64,000 nucleotides of DNA, from positions 1,031,001 through 1,095,000 of the forward strand of contig CANJKZ010000065.1 in NCBI GenBank assembly GCA_947471745.1. The letters are read 5' to 3'. Position 1 is the stretch's first letter. Each line of letters begins with the position of its first letter. Position numbers and translations under genes: made by a program. The notes under the pieces are model-generated. The model was not told where the DNA came from and made no database searches. It was given only the letters and a program-made list of their open reading frames with translations. This document shows positions 16,801 to 28,318 of the stretch, one piece after another. Source of the stretch: Closterium sp. Naga37s-1 (taxonomy: Eukaryota; Streptophyta; Zygnematophyceae; Desmidiales; Closteriaceae).

Positions 16801-18104
16801 CATCTCCACTCCATGGTGTCTACTCGCATCAAATCACCCAAAAAAGTGTCGACTCACCTCACATCTCCACTCCATGGTGTCTACTCGCATCAAATCACCC
16901 AAAAAAGTGTCGACTCACCTCACATCTCCACTCCATGGTGTCTAGTCGCATTACATCACCCAAAAAAGTGTCGACTCACCTCACATCTCCACTCCATGGT
17001 GTCTACTCGCATCAAATCACCCAAAAAAGTGTCGACTCACCTCACATCTCCACTCCATGGTGTCTACTTGCATCAAATCACCCAAAAATGTGTCGACTCA
17101 CCTCACATCTCCACTCCATGGTGTCTAGTCGCATCACATCACCCAAAAAAGTGTCGACTCATCTCACATCTCCACTCCATGGTGTCTACTCGCATCAAAT
17201 CACCCAAAAAAGTGTCGACTCACCTCACATCTCCACTCCATGGTGTCTACTCGCATCAAATCACCCAAAAAAGTGTCGACTCACCTCACATCTCCACTCC
17301 ATGGTGTCTACTCGCATCACATCACCCAAAAAAGTGTCGACTCACCTCACATCTCCACTCCATGGTATCTACTCGCATCACATCACCCAAAAAATTGTCG
17401 ACTCACCTCACATCTCCACTCCATGGTGTCTAGTCGCATCACATCACCCAAAAAAGTGTCGACTCACTTCACATCTCCACTCCATGGTGTCTACTCGCAT
17501 CAAATCACCCAAAAAAGTGTCGACTCACCTCACATCTCCACTCCATGGGGTCTACTCGCATCACATCACCCACAAAGTGTCGACTCACCTCACATCTCCA
17601 CTCCATGGTGTCTACTCGCATCACATCACCCAAAAAAGTGTCGACTCACCTCACATCTCCACTCCATGGTGTCTACTCGCATCACATCACCCAAAAAAGT
17701 GTCGACTCACCTCACATCTCTACTCCATGGTGTCTACTCGCATCAAATCACCCAAAAAAGTGTCGACTCACCTCACATCTCCACTCCATGGTGTCTACTC
17801 GCATCACATCACCCAAAAAAGTGTCGACTCACCTCACATCTCCACTCCATGGTGTCTAGTCGCATCACATCACCCTAAAAAGTGTCGACTCACTCCACAT
17901 CTCCACTCCATGGTGTCTACTCGCATCACATCACCCAAAAAAGTGTCGACTCACCTCACATCTCCACTCCATGGTGTCTACTCGCATCACATCACCCAAA
18001 AAAGTGTCGACTCACCTCACATCTCCACTCCATGGTGTCTAGTCGCATCACATCACCCAAAAAAGTGTCGACTCACCTCACATCTCCACTCCATGGTGTC
18101 TACT
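13900..18104. repeat. Higher-order duplication inside the satellite, offset 2,315 bp
   Basis: About 1.9 kb at roughly 13900-15790 is repeated at roughly 16215-18104 with the same series of variant units. The offset of 2,315 bp is 38 units less three bases, explained by one 60-bp and one 59-bp unit within the first copy. The second copy runs up to the solo LTR. Similar but smaller offsets are visible to the left: 976 bp (16 units, about 3.3 and 4.3 kb) and 1,951 bp (32 units less one base, about 4.3-5.2 and 6.3-7.2 kb). Confidence 0.78.
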
Positions 18105-18973
18105 TGTTATAGACTAAGGACGGAGTCTATGAAGATTAGGGGCTGAAATATCTCAAAATCGTCAACTACAATTCTGGACAGAAAAGTCGTCGTCACAAGA
18201 AACGTCGTCGACGAAAGGTCCACTGTTAGAATTCTTTCAAACTCGAGTATGTTGTAGCCCTTGACCGTGGCTATCTTTCCCAATTTGAATAGTATCAGAA
18301 TATGGAGTATAACTCGAGTTATGAACTTCGGCGCACTAGGGGGTATGCTGCCATAGAAAACGTAACTCAATCACAATGATCTCACAAGTTCACACAAGAA
18401 AGTTAGAGTAGCAATAGAACCAGGTAGGAGGGGATGAGGAGGACGAGAGGGAAGGTCCCAAGAGAGTCCCCAACCAAGGAAACCCCATGCCATACAATTC
18501 CCTTCCCCATAGGCAACCCAACTTTGACCTTTGTCACTATCCCAACCTCCACAATCCACCTCAACCCAACTTGGCCACACTTGCCAACCTGGTTTGGTTT
18601 CTCCCAACCATTTGGCAGCAACTACAGTAGAAAAGACGAATTTCCCAACCCCCAAAAGTCTGTACCCCATATTGAGTCAACCCCACAACTTCCCATAGTC
18701 ACCACAACCAAATATCAAAAGCATACGAACTCCAACGTTCGTAACTTTCTAGTTCGTGCTCCGATTGAAGCGATACTTGGTTCCTCGGAAAGCTCTTGAG
18801 CAGAGGAGTCACTTCAGATATCTGCTCAAGCCAAATAACATTCACACACACACTCAGAAAAACCAAACCGCACAAAACACAAATTCTTGCACACACTCAC
18901 AACACGCATGCAACGCACGAACATATGATGGGAGGCAGACAGACGTGAATGCGAATGGTAGCATCACTCAACA
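18105..18973. mobile_element. Solo LTR inserted in the satellite (family not identified)
   Basis: This 869-bp stretch is the only non-satellite DNA inside the array. It begins TGTTATAGAC and ends CTCAACA, so it has the TG...CA ends of a long terminal repeat, and it is flanked by the 5-bp direct repeat CTACT at 18100-18104 and 18974-18978. Removing it restores a normal satellite unit in phase. There is no internal region, primer-binding site or second LTR, so it fits a solo LTR left by recombination between the two ends of a former LTR retrotransposon. The short reading frames inside it resemble nothing I recognise. It cannot be assigned to Copia or Gypsy from the sequence alone, and it does not match the LTRs of the three Copia elements in this window. 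Confidence 0.82.
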
Positions 18974-21900
18974 CTACTCGCATCACATCACCCAAAAAAG
19001 TGTCGACTCACCTCACATCTCCACTCCATGGTGTCTACTCGCATCACATCACCCAAAAAAGTGTCGACTCACCTCACATCTCCAGTCCATGGTGTCTACT
19101 CGCATCACATCACCCAAAAAAGTGTCGACTCACCTCACATCTCCACTCCATGGTGTCTACTCGCATCAAATCACCCAAAAAAGTGTCGACTCACCTCACA
19201 TCTCCACTCCATGGTGTCTACTCGCATCACATCACCCACAAAGTGTCGACTCACCTCACATCTCCACTCCATGGTGTCTACTCGCATCACATCACCCAAA
19301 AAAGTGTCGACTCACCTCACATCTCCACTCCATGGTGTCTACTCGCATCACATCACCCAAAAAAGTGTCGACTCACCTCACATCTCTACTCCATGGTGTC
19401 TACTCGCATCAAATCACCCAAAAAAGTGTCGACTCACCTCACATCTCCACTCCATGGTGTCTACTTGCATCACATCACCCAAAAAAGTGTCGACTCACCT
19501 CACATCTCCACTCCATGGTGTCTAGTCGCATCACATCACCCAAAAAAGTGTCGACTCACTCCACATCTCCACTCCATGGTGTCTACTCGCATCACATCAC
19601 CCAAAAAAGTGTCGACTCACCTCACATCTCCACTCCATGGTGTCTACTCGCATCACATCACCCAAAAAAGTGTCGACTCACCTCACATCTCCACTCCATG
19701 GTGTCTAGTCGCATCACATCACCCAAAAAAGTGTCGACTCACCTCACATCTCCACTCCATGGTGTCTACTCGCATCACATCACCCAAAAAAGTGTCGACT
19801 CACCTCACATCTCCACTCCATGGTGTCTACTCGCATCACATCACCCAAAAAAGTGTCGACTCACCTCACATCTCCACTCCATGGTGTCTACTCGCATCAC
19901 ATCACCCAAAAAAGTGTCGACTCACCTCACATCTCCAGTCCATGGTGTCTACTCGCATCACATCACCCAAAAAAGTGTCGACTCACCTCACATCTCCACT
20001 CCATGGTGTCTAGTCGCATCACATCACCCAAAAAAGTGTCGACTCACCTCACATCTCCACTCCATGGTGTCTACTCGCATCACATCACCCAAAAAAGTGT
20101 CGACTCACCTCACATCTCCACTCCATGGTGTCTACTCGCATCACATCACCCAAAAAAGTGTCGACTCACCTCACATCTCCACTCCATGGTGTCTAGTCGC
20201 ATCACATCACCCAAAAAAGTGTCGACTCACTTCACATCTCCACTCCATGGTGTCTACTCGCATCAAATCACCCAAAAAAGTGTCGACTCACCTCACATCT
20301 CCACTCCATGGTGTCTACTCGCATCACATCACCCAAAAAAGTGTCGACTCACCTCACATCTCCACTCCATGGTGTCTACTCGCATCACATCACCCAAAAA
20401 AGTGTCGACTCACCTCACATCTCCACTCCATGGTGTCTACTCGCATCACATCACCCAAAAAAGTGTCGACTCACCTCACATCTCCACTCCATGGTGTCTA
20501 GTCGCATCACATCACCCAAAAAAGTGTCGACTCACCTCACATCTCCACTCCATGGTGTCTACTCGCATCAAATCACCCAAAAAAGTGTCCACTCACCTCA
20601 CATCTCCACTCCATGGTGTCTAGTCGCATCACATCACCCAAAAACGTGTCGACTCACCTCACATCTCCACTCCATGGTGTCTACTCGCATCACATCACCC
20701 AAAAAAGTGTCGACTCACCTCACATCTCCACTCCATGGTGTCTAGTCGCATCACATCACCCAAAAAAGTGTCGACTCACCTCACATCTCCACTCCATGGT
20801 GTCTACTCGCATCACATCACCCAAAAAAGTGTCAACTCACCTCACATCTCCACTCCATGGTGTCTACTCGCATCACATCACCCAAAAAAGTGTCGACTCA
20901 CCTCACATCTCCACTCCATGGTGTCTACTCGCATCACATCACCCAAAAAATTGTCGACTCACCTCACATCTTTACTCCATGGTGTCTACTCGCATCAAAT
21001 CACCCAAAAAAGTGTCGACTCACCTCACATCTCCACTCCATGGTGTCTACTCGCATCACATCACCCAAAAAAGTGTCGACTCACCTCACATCTCCACTCC
21101 ATGGTGTCTAGTCGCATCACATCACCCAAAAAAGTGTCGACTCACTCCACATCTCCACTCCATGGTGTCTACTCGCATCACATCACCCAAAAAAGTGTCG
21201 ACTCACCTCACATCTCCACTCCATGGTGTCTACTCGCATCACATCACCCAAAAAAGTGTCGACTCACCTCACATCTCCACTCCATGGTGTCTAGTCGCAT
21301 CACATCACCCAAAAAAGTGTCGACTCACCTCACATCTCCACTCCATGGTGTCTACTCGCATCACATCACCCAAAAAAGTGTCGACTCACCTCACATCTCC
21401 ACTCCATGGTGTCTAATCGCATCACATCACCCAAAAAAGTGTCGACTCACCTCACATCTCCACTCCATGGTGTCTACTCGCATCACATCACCCAAAAAAG
21501 TGTCGACTCACCTCAGATCTCCACTCCATGGTGTCTACTCGCATCACATCACCCAAAAAAGTGTCGACTCACCTCACATCTCCACTCCATGGTGTCTACT
21601 CGCATCACATCACCCAAAAAAGTGTCGACTCACCTCACATCTCCAGTCCATGGTGTCTACTCGCATCACATCACCCAAAAAAGTGTCGACTCACCTCACA
21701 TCTCCACTCCATGGTGTCTAGTCGCATCACATCACCCAAAAAAGTGTCCACTCACCTCACATCTCCACTCCATGGTGTCTACTCGCATCACATCACCCAA
21801 AAAAGTGTCGACTCACCTCACATCTCCACTCCATGGTGTCTACTCGCATCACATCACCCAAAAAAGTGTCGACTCACCTCACATCTCCACTCCATGGTGT

Positions 21901-24900
21901 CTAGTCGCATCACATCACCCAAAAAAGTGTCGACTCACCTCACATCTCCACTCCATGGTGTCTAGTCGCATCACATCACCCAAAAAAGTGTCGACTCACT
22001 TCACATCTCCACTCCATGGTGTCTACTCGCATCAAATCACCCAAAAAAGTGTCGACTCACCTCACATCTCCACTCCATGGTGTCTACTCGCATCACATCA
22101 CCCACAAAGTGTGGACTCACCTCACATCTCCACTCCATGGTGTCTACTCGCATCACATCACCCAAAAAAGTGTCGACTCACCTCACATCTCCACTCCATG
22201 GTGTCTACTCGCATCACATCACCCAAAAAAGTGTCGACTCACCTCACATCTCCACTCCATGGTGTCTAGTCGCATCACATCACCCAAAAAAGTGTCGACT
22301 CACTTCACATCTCCACTCCATGGTGTCTACTCGCATCAAATCACCCAAAAAAGTGTCGACTCACCTCACATCTCCACTCCATGGTGTCTACTCGCATCAC
22401 ATCACCCAAAAAAGTGTCGACTCACCTCACATCTCCACTCCATGGTATCTACTCGCATCACATCACCCAAAAAATTGTCGACTCACCTCACATCTCCACT
22501 CCATGGTGTCTAGTCGCATCACATCACCCAAAAAAGTGTCGACTCACTTCACATCTCCACTCCATGGTGTCTACTCGCATCAAATCACCCAAAAAAGTGT
22601 CGACTCACCTCACATCTCCACTCCATGGTGTCTACTCGCATCACATCACCCACAAAGTGTCGACTCACCTCACATCTCCACTCCATGGTGTCTTCTCGCA
22701 TCACATCACCCAAAAAAGTGTCGACTCACCTCACATCTCCACTCCATGGTGTCTTCTCGCATCACATCACCCAAAAAAGTGTCGACTCACCTCACATCTT
22801 TACTCCATGGTGTCTACTCGCATCAAATCACCCAAAAAAGTGTCGACTCACCTCACATCTCCACTCCATGGTGTCTACTCGCATCAAATTACCCAAAAAA
22901 GTGTCGACTCACCTCACATCTCCACTCCATGGTGTCTACTCGCATCAAATTACCCAAAAAAGTGTCGACTCACATCACATCTCCACTCCCTGGTATCTAC
23001 TCGCATCACATCACCCAAAAAAGTGTCGACTCACCTCACATCTCCACTCCATGGTGTCTAGTCGCATCAAATCACCCAAAAAAGTGTCGACTCACCTCAC
23101 ATCTCCACTCCATGGTGTCTAGTCGCATCACATCACCCAAAAAAGTGTCGACTCACCTCACATCTCCACTCCATGGTGTCTACTCGCATCACATCACCCA
23201 AAAAAGTGTCGACTCACCTCAGATCTCCACTCCATGGTGTCTACTCGCATCACATCACCCAAAAAAGTGTCGACTCGCCTCACATCTCCACTCCATGGTG
23301 TCTACTCGCATCACATCACCCAAAAAAGTGTCGACTCACCTCACATCTCCAGTCCATGGTGTCTACTCGCATCACATCACCCAAAAAAGTGTCGACTCAC
23401 CTCACATCTCCACTCCATGGTGTCTAGTCGCATCACATCACCCAAAAAAGTGTCCACTCACCTCACATCTCCACTCCATGGTGTCTACTCGCATCACATC
23501 ACCCAAAAAAGTGTCGACTCACCTCACATCTCCACTCCATGGTGTCTACTCGCATCACATCACCCAAAAAAGTGTCGACTCACCTCACATCTCCACTCCA
23601 TGGTGTCTACTCGCATCACATCACCCAAAAAAGTGTCGACTCACCTCACATCTCCACTCCATGGTGTCTAGTCGCATCACATCACCCAAAAAAGTGTCGA
23701 CTCACTTCACATCTCCACTCCATGGTGTCTACTTGCATCAAATCACCCAAAAAAGTGTCGACTCACCTCACATCTCCACTCCATGGTGTCTACTCGCATC
23801 ACATCACCCACAAAGTGTCGACTCACCTCACATCTCCACTCCATGGTGTCTACTCGCATCACATCACCCAAAAAAGTGTCGACTCACCTCACATCTCCAC
23901 TCCATGGTGTCTACTCGCATCACATCACCCAAAAAAGTGTCGACTCACCTCACATCTCTACTCCATGGTGTCTACTCGCATCAAATCACCCAAAAAAGTG
24001 TCGACTCACCTCACATCTCCACTCCATGGTGTCTACTCGCATCACATCACCCAAAAAAGTGTCGACTCACCTCACATCTCCACTCCATGGTGTCTAGTCG
24101 CATCACATCACCCAAAAAAGTGTCGACTCACTCCACATCTCCACTCCATGGTGTCTACTCGCATCACATCACCCAAAAAAGTGTCGACTCACCTCACATC
24201 TCCACTCCATGGTGTCTACTCGCATCACATCACCCAAAAAAGTGTCGACTCACCTCACATCTCCACTCCATGGTGTCTAGTCGCATCACATCACCCAAAA
24301 AAGTGTCGACTCACCTCACATCTCCACTCCATGGTGTCTACTCGCATCACATCACCCAAAAAAGTGTCGACTCACCTCAGATCTCCACTCCATGGTGTCT
24401 ACTCGCATCACATCACCCAAAAAAGTGTCGACTCACCTCACATCTCCACTCCATGGTGTCTACTCGCATCACATCACCCAAAAAAGTGTCGACTCACCTC
24501 ACATCTCCAGTCCATGGTGTCTACTCGCATCACATCACCCAAAAAAGTGTCGACTCACCTCACATCTCCACTCCATGGTGTCTACTCGCATCACATCACC
24601 CAAAAAAGTGTCGACTCACCTCACATCTCCACTCCATGGTGTCTACTCGCATCACATCACCCAAAAAAGTGTCGACTCACCTCACATCTCCACTCCATGG
24701 TGTCTACTCGCATCACATCACCCAAAAAAGTGTCGACTCACCTCACATCTCCACTCCATGGTGTCTAGTCGCATCACATCACCCAAAAAAGTGTCGACTC
24801 ACTCCACATCTCCACTCCATGGTGTCTACTCGCATCACATCACCCAAAAAAGTGTCGACTCACCTCACATCTCCACTCCATGGTGTCTACTCGCATCACA

Positions 24901-27892
24901 TCACCCAAAAAAGTGTCGACTCACCTCACATCTCCACTCCATGGTGTCTAGTCGCATCACATCACCCAGAAAAGTGTCGACTCACCTCACATCTCCACTC
25001 CATGGTGTCTACTAGCATCACATCACCCAAAAAAGTGTCGACTCACCTCACATCTCCACTCCATGGTGTCTAGTCGCATCACATCACCCAAAAAAGTGTC
25101 CACTCACCTCACATCTCCACTCCATGGTGTCTACTTGCATCACATCACCCAAAAAAGTGTCGACTCACCTCACATCTCCACTCCATGGTGTCTACTCGCA
25201 TCACATCACCCAAAGAAGTGTCGACTCACCTCACATCTCCACTCCATGGTGTCTAGTCACATCACATCACCCAAAAAAGTGTCGACTCACCCCACATCTC
25301 CACTCCATGGTGTCTACTCGCATCACATCACCCAAAAAAGTGTCGACTCACCTCACATCTCCACTCCATGGTGTCTAGTTGCATCACATCACCCAAAAAA
25401 GTGTCGACTCACCTCACATCTCCACTCCATGATGTCTAGTCGCACCACATCGCCCAAAAAAGTGTCGACTCACCTCACATCTCCACTCCATGGTGTCGAC
25501 TCGCATCTCATCACCCAAAAAAGTGTCGACTCACCTCACATCTCCACTCCATGGTGTCTACTCGCATCACATCACCCAAAAAAGTGTCGACTCACCTCAC
25601 ATCTCCACTCCATGGTGTCTAGTCGCATCACATCACCCAAAAAAGTGTCGACTCACCTCACATCTCCACTCCATGGTGTCTAGTCGCATCACATCACCCA
25701 AAAAAGTGTCGACTCACCTCACATCTCCACTCCATGGTGTCTACTCGCATCACATCACCCAAAAAAGTGTCGACTCACCTCACATCTCCACTCCATGGTG
25801 TCTACTCGCATCACATCACCCAAAAAAGTGTCGACTCACCTCACATCTCCACTCCATGGTGTCTACTCGCATCACATCACCCAAAAAAGTGTCGACTCAC
25901 CTCACATCTCCACTCCATGGTGTCTACTCGCATCACATCACCCAAAAAAGTGTCGACTCACCTCACATCTCCACTCCATGGTGTCTACTTGCATCACATC
26001 ACCCAAAAAAGTGTCGACTCACCTCACATCTCCACTCCATGGTGTCTAGTCACATCACATCACCCAAAAAAGTGTCCACTCATCTCACATCTCCACTCCA
26101 TGGTGTCTACTCGCATCACATCACCCAAAAAAGTGTCGACTCACCTCACATCTCCACTCCATGGTGTCTAGTCGCATCACATCACCCAAAAAAGTGTCGA
26201 CTCACCTCACATCTCCACTCCATGGTGTCTAGTCACATCACATCACCCAAAAAAGTGTCGACTCACCCCACATCTCCACTCCATGGTGTCTACTGGCATC
26301 ACATCACCCAAAAAAGTGTCGACTCACCCCACATCTCCACTCCATGGTGTCTAGTTGCATCACATCACCCAAAAAAGTGTCGACTCACCTCACATCTCCA
26401 CTCCATGGTGTCTAGTTGCATCACATCGCCCAAAAAAGTGTCGACTCACCTCACATCTCCACTCCATGGTGTCGACTCGCATCACATCACCCAAAAAAGT
26501 GTCGACTCACCTCACATCTCCACTCCATGGTATCTACTCGCATCACATCACCCAAAAAAGTGTCGACTCACCTCACATCTCCACTCCATGGTATCTACTC
26601 GCATCACATCACCCAAAAAAGTGTCGACTCACCTCACATCTCCACTCCATGGTGTCTAGTCGCATCACATCACCCAAAAAAGTGTCGACTCACCTCACAT
26701 CTCCACTCCATGGTGTCTAGTCGCATCACATCACCCAAAAAAGTGTCGACTCACCTCACATCTCCACTCCATGGTGTCTAGTCGCATCACATCACCCAAA
26801 AAAGTGTCGACTCACCTCACATCTCCACTCCATGGTGTCTACTCGCATCACATCACCCAAAAAAGTGTCAACTCACCTCACATCTCCACTCCATGGTGTC
26901 TACTCGCATCACATCACCCAAAAAAGTGTCGACTCACCTCACATCTCCACTCCATGGTGTCTACTCGCATCACATCACCCAAAAAAGTGTCGACTCACCT
27001 CACATCTCCACTCCATGGTGTCTACTCGCATCACATCACCCAAAAAAGTGTCGACTCACCTCACATCTCCACTCCATGGTGTCTAGTCACATCACATCAC
27101 CCAAAAAAGTGTCCACTCATCTCACATCTCCACTCCATGGTGTCTACTCGCATCACATCACCCAAAAAAGTGTCGACTCACCTCACATCTCCACTCCATG
27201 GTGTCTACTCGCATCACATCACCCAAAAAAGTGTCGACTCACCTCACATCTCCACTCCATGGTGTCTAGTCACATCACATCACCCAAAAAAGTGTCGACT
27301 CACCCCACATCTCCACTCCATGGTGTCTACTGGCATCACATCACCCAAAAAAGTGTCGACTCACCTCACATCTCCACTCCATGGTGTCTAGTTGCATCAC
27401 ATCACCCAAAAAAGTGTCGACTCACCTCACATCTCCACTCCATGATGTCTAGTCGCACCACATCGCCCAAAAAAGTGTCGACTCACCTCACATCTCCACT
27501 CCATGGTGTCGACTCGCATCACATCACCCAAAAAAGTGTCGACTCACCTCACATCTCCAGTCCATGGTGTCTACTCGCATCACATCACCCAAAAAAGTGT
27601 CGACTCACCTCACATCTCCACTCCATGGTGTCTAGTCACATCACATCACCCAAAAAAGTGTCGACTCACCACACATCTCCACTCCATGGTGTCTACTGGC
27701 ATCACATCACCCAAAAAAGTGTCGACTCACCTCACATCTCCACTCCATGGTATCTACTCGCATCACATCACCCAAAAAATTGTCGACTCACCTCACATCT
27801 CCACTCCATGGTGTCTAGTTGCATCACATCACCCAAAAAAGTGTCGACTCACCTCACATCTCCACTCCATGGTGTCTAGTCGCATCACATCA
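18974..27892. repeat. 61-bp satellite array, right block
   Basis: The same 61-bp satellite resumes in phase after the solo LTR and runs for about 146 more units. Units here are more uniform than at the far left. The CATCACATC variant dominates, and 60-bp units occur near 19230, 22105, 22650 and 23810. From about 25.2 kb on, units with GTCACATC and with CACCCCACATC become frequent, a local subfamily. The array ends abruptly at about 27892 where Copia-derived sequence begins. Confidence 0.97.
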
Positions 27893-28144
27893 CTCCTTGT
27901 CGAGCACCGAGATGATCTTGGTGCACTGTTGCATCTGCGACACTTCGCTGCCCGCCGCTGCCATCCTCGCATAGGTGTCCTTGATCTTGTCAAGGACCGG
28001 TTTCACATCATCTCCCGGTTTCATGGAGAGGGCAGCCAACTCCTTCTCCAACACAATCACCATCGGCAGCGTGTTGGGCTGAATCACGTCGCGTAGCAGC
28101 TTCCATGCCTTCGGTCCGGAATCATCCAACTCCACCAAATCCTT
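27893..28144 (-). mobile_element. Fragment of a Copia gag gene
   Basis: Reading the minus strand gives about 82 residues typical of a plant Copia gag N-terminal region (UBN2 type), with features such as GPKAWKLLRDV and LDKIKDTYARM. It is only a piece: it is cut by the satellite on one side and by the truncated LTR of element A on the other. Its orientation is opposite to element A, so it comes from another copy or from a rearrangement. It is a fossil fragment with no LTR of its own in view. Confidence 0.7.
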
Positions 28145-28286
28145 GACGCTCCAGATCCAATTTGAATCAAGTCATTTGCAGCTGTGATCAGAACGCTATC
28201 AACGTTTGAAGCCGCTGTGCAGAAATCCGACTTTGCACTCTATCTTTCGTTTTAGGCACATTCAAGCCTATTTTGACTATAAAAAG
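28145..28286 (+). repeat. 5' LTR remnant of Copia A
   Basis: The sequence from GACGCTCCAGATCC to the primer-binding site matches the last ~140 bp of the 3' LTR at 33755-33896, with about nine differences. The upstream part of this LTR is missing, replaced by the reverse-strand gag fragment. Confidence 0.85.
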
Positions 28287-28299
28287 TGGTATCAGAGCC
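28287..28299 (+). other. Primer-binding site of Copia A
   Basis: TGGTATCAGAGCC directly follows the LTR. This is the usual plant Copia primer-binding site, complementary to the 3' part of initiator methionine tRNA. Confidence 0.85.
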
Positions 28300-28318
28300 C
28301 CTTGGAGCAGTTTCGACA

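Larger units (their letters stand above)
1..18104. repeat. 61-bp satellite array, left block
   Basis: The block is uninterrupted head-to-tail copies of a 61-bp unit, about 297 in all, and it continues past the left edge. Each unit normally carries CCATGG, GTCGAC and an A6 run within CACCCAAAAAAGTG. Two common variants differ at the end of the unit (TCTACTCGC or TCTAGTCGC), and another position alternates between CATCACATC and CATCAAATC. A few units are 60 bp (CACCCACAAAGTG, for example near 5380, 8370, 8870, 12390, 12890, 15255 and 17570), and one near 15985 is 59 bp. Because 61 leaves remainder 1 on division by 3, every reading frame passes through all three phases, which gives long apparent proteins on the + strand only. 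I see no codon-level conservation or gene structure, so I treat it as non-coding satellite DNA. Confidence 0.97.

Noticed and set aside
18107-18896. Short reading frames on both strands inside the 869-bp insert
   Set aside because: They overlap each other, resemble nothing known, and the insert has the ends and target duplication of a solo LTR.
17-27879. Dozens of long forward reading frames (up to 998 codons) in the 61-bp array, which could be taken for a giant repeat protein
   Set aside because: They follow from the 61-bp period and lack of stops. The same DNA is read in all three frames in turn, and there is no promoter, codon bias or conserved end.
1-27892. CRISPR-like repeated pattern
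   Set aside because: Units are directly abutting with no unique spacers, and the context is eukaryotic. This is ordinary satellite DNA.
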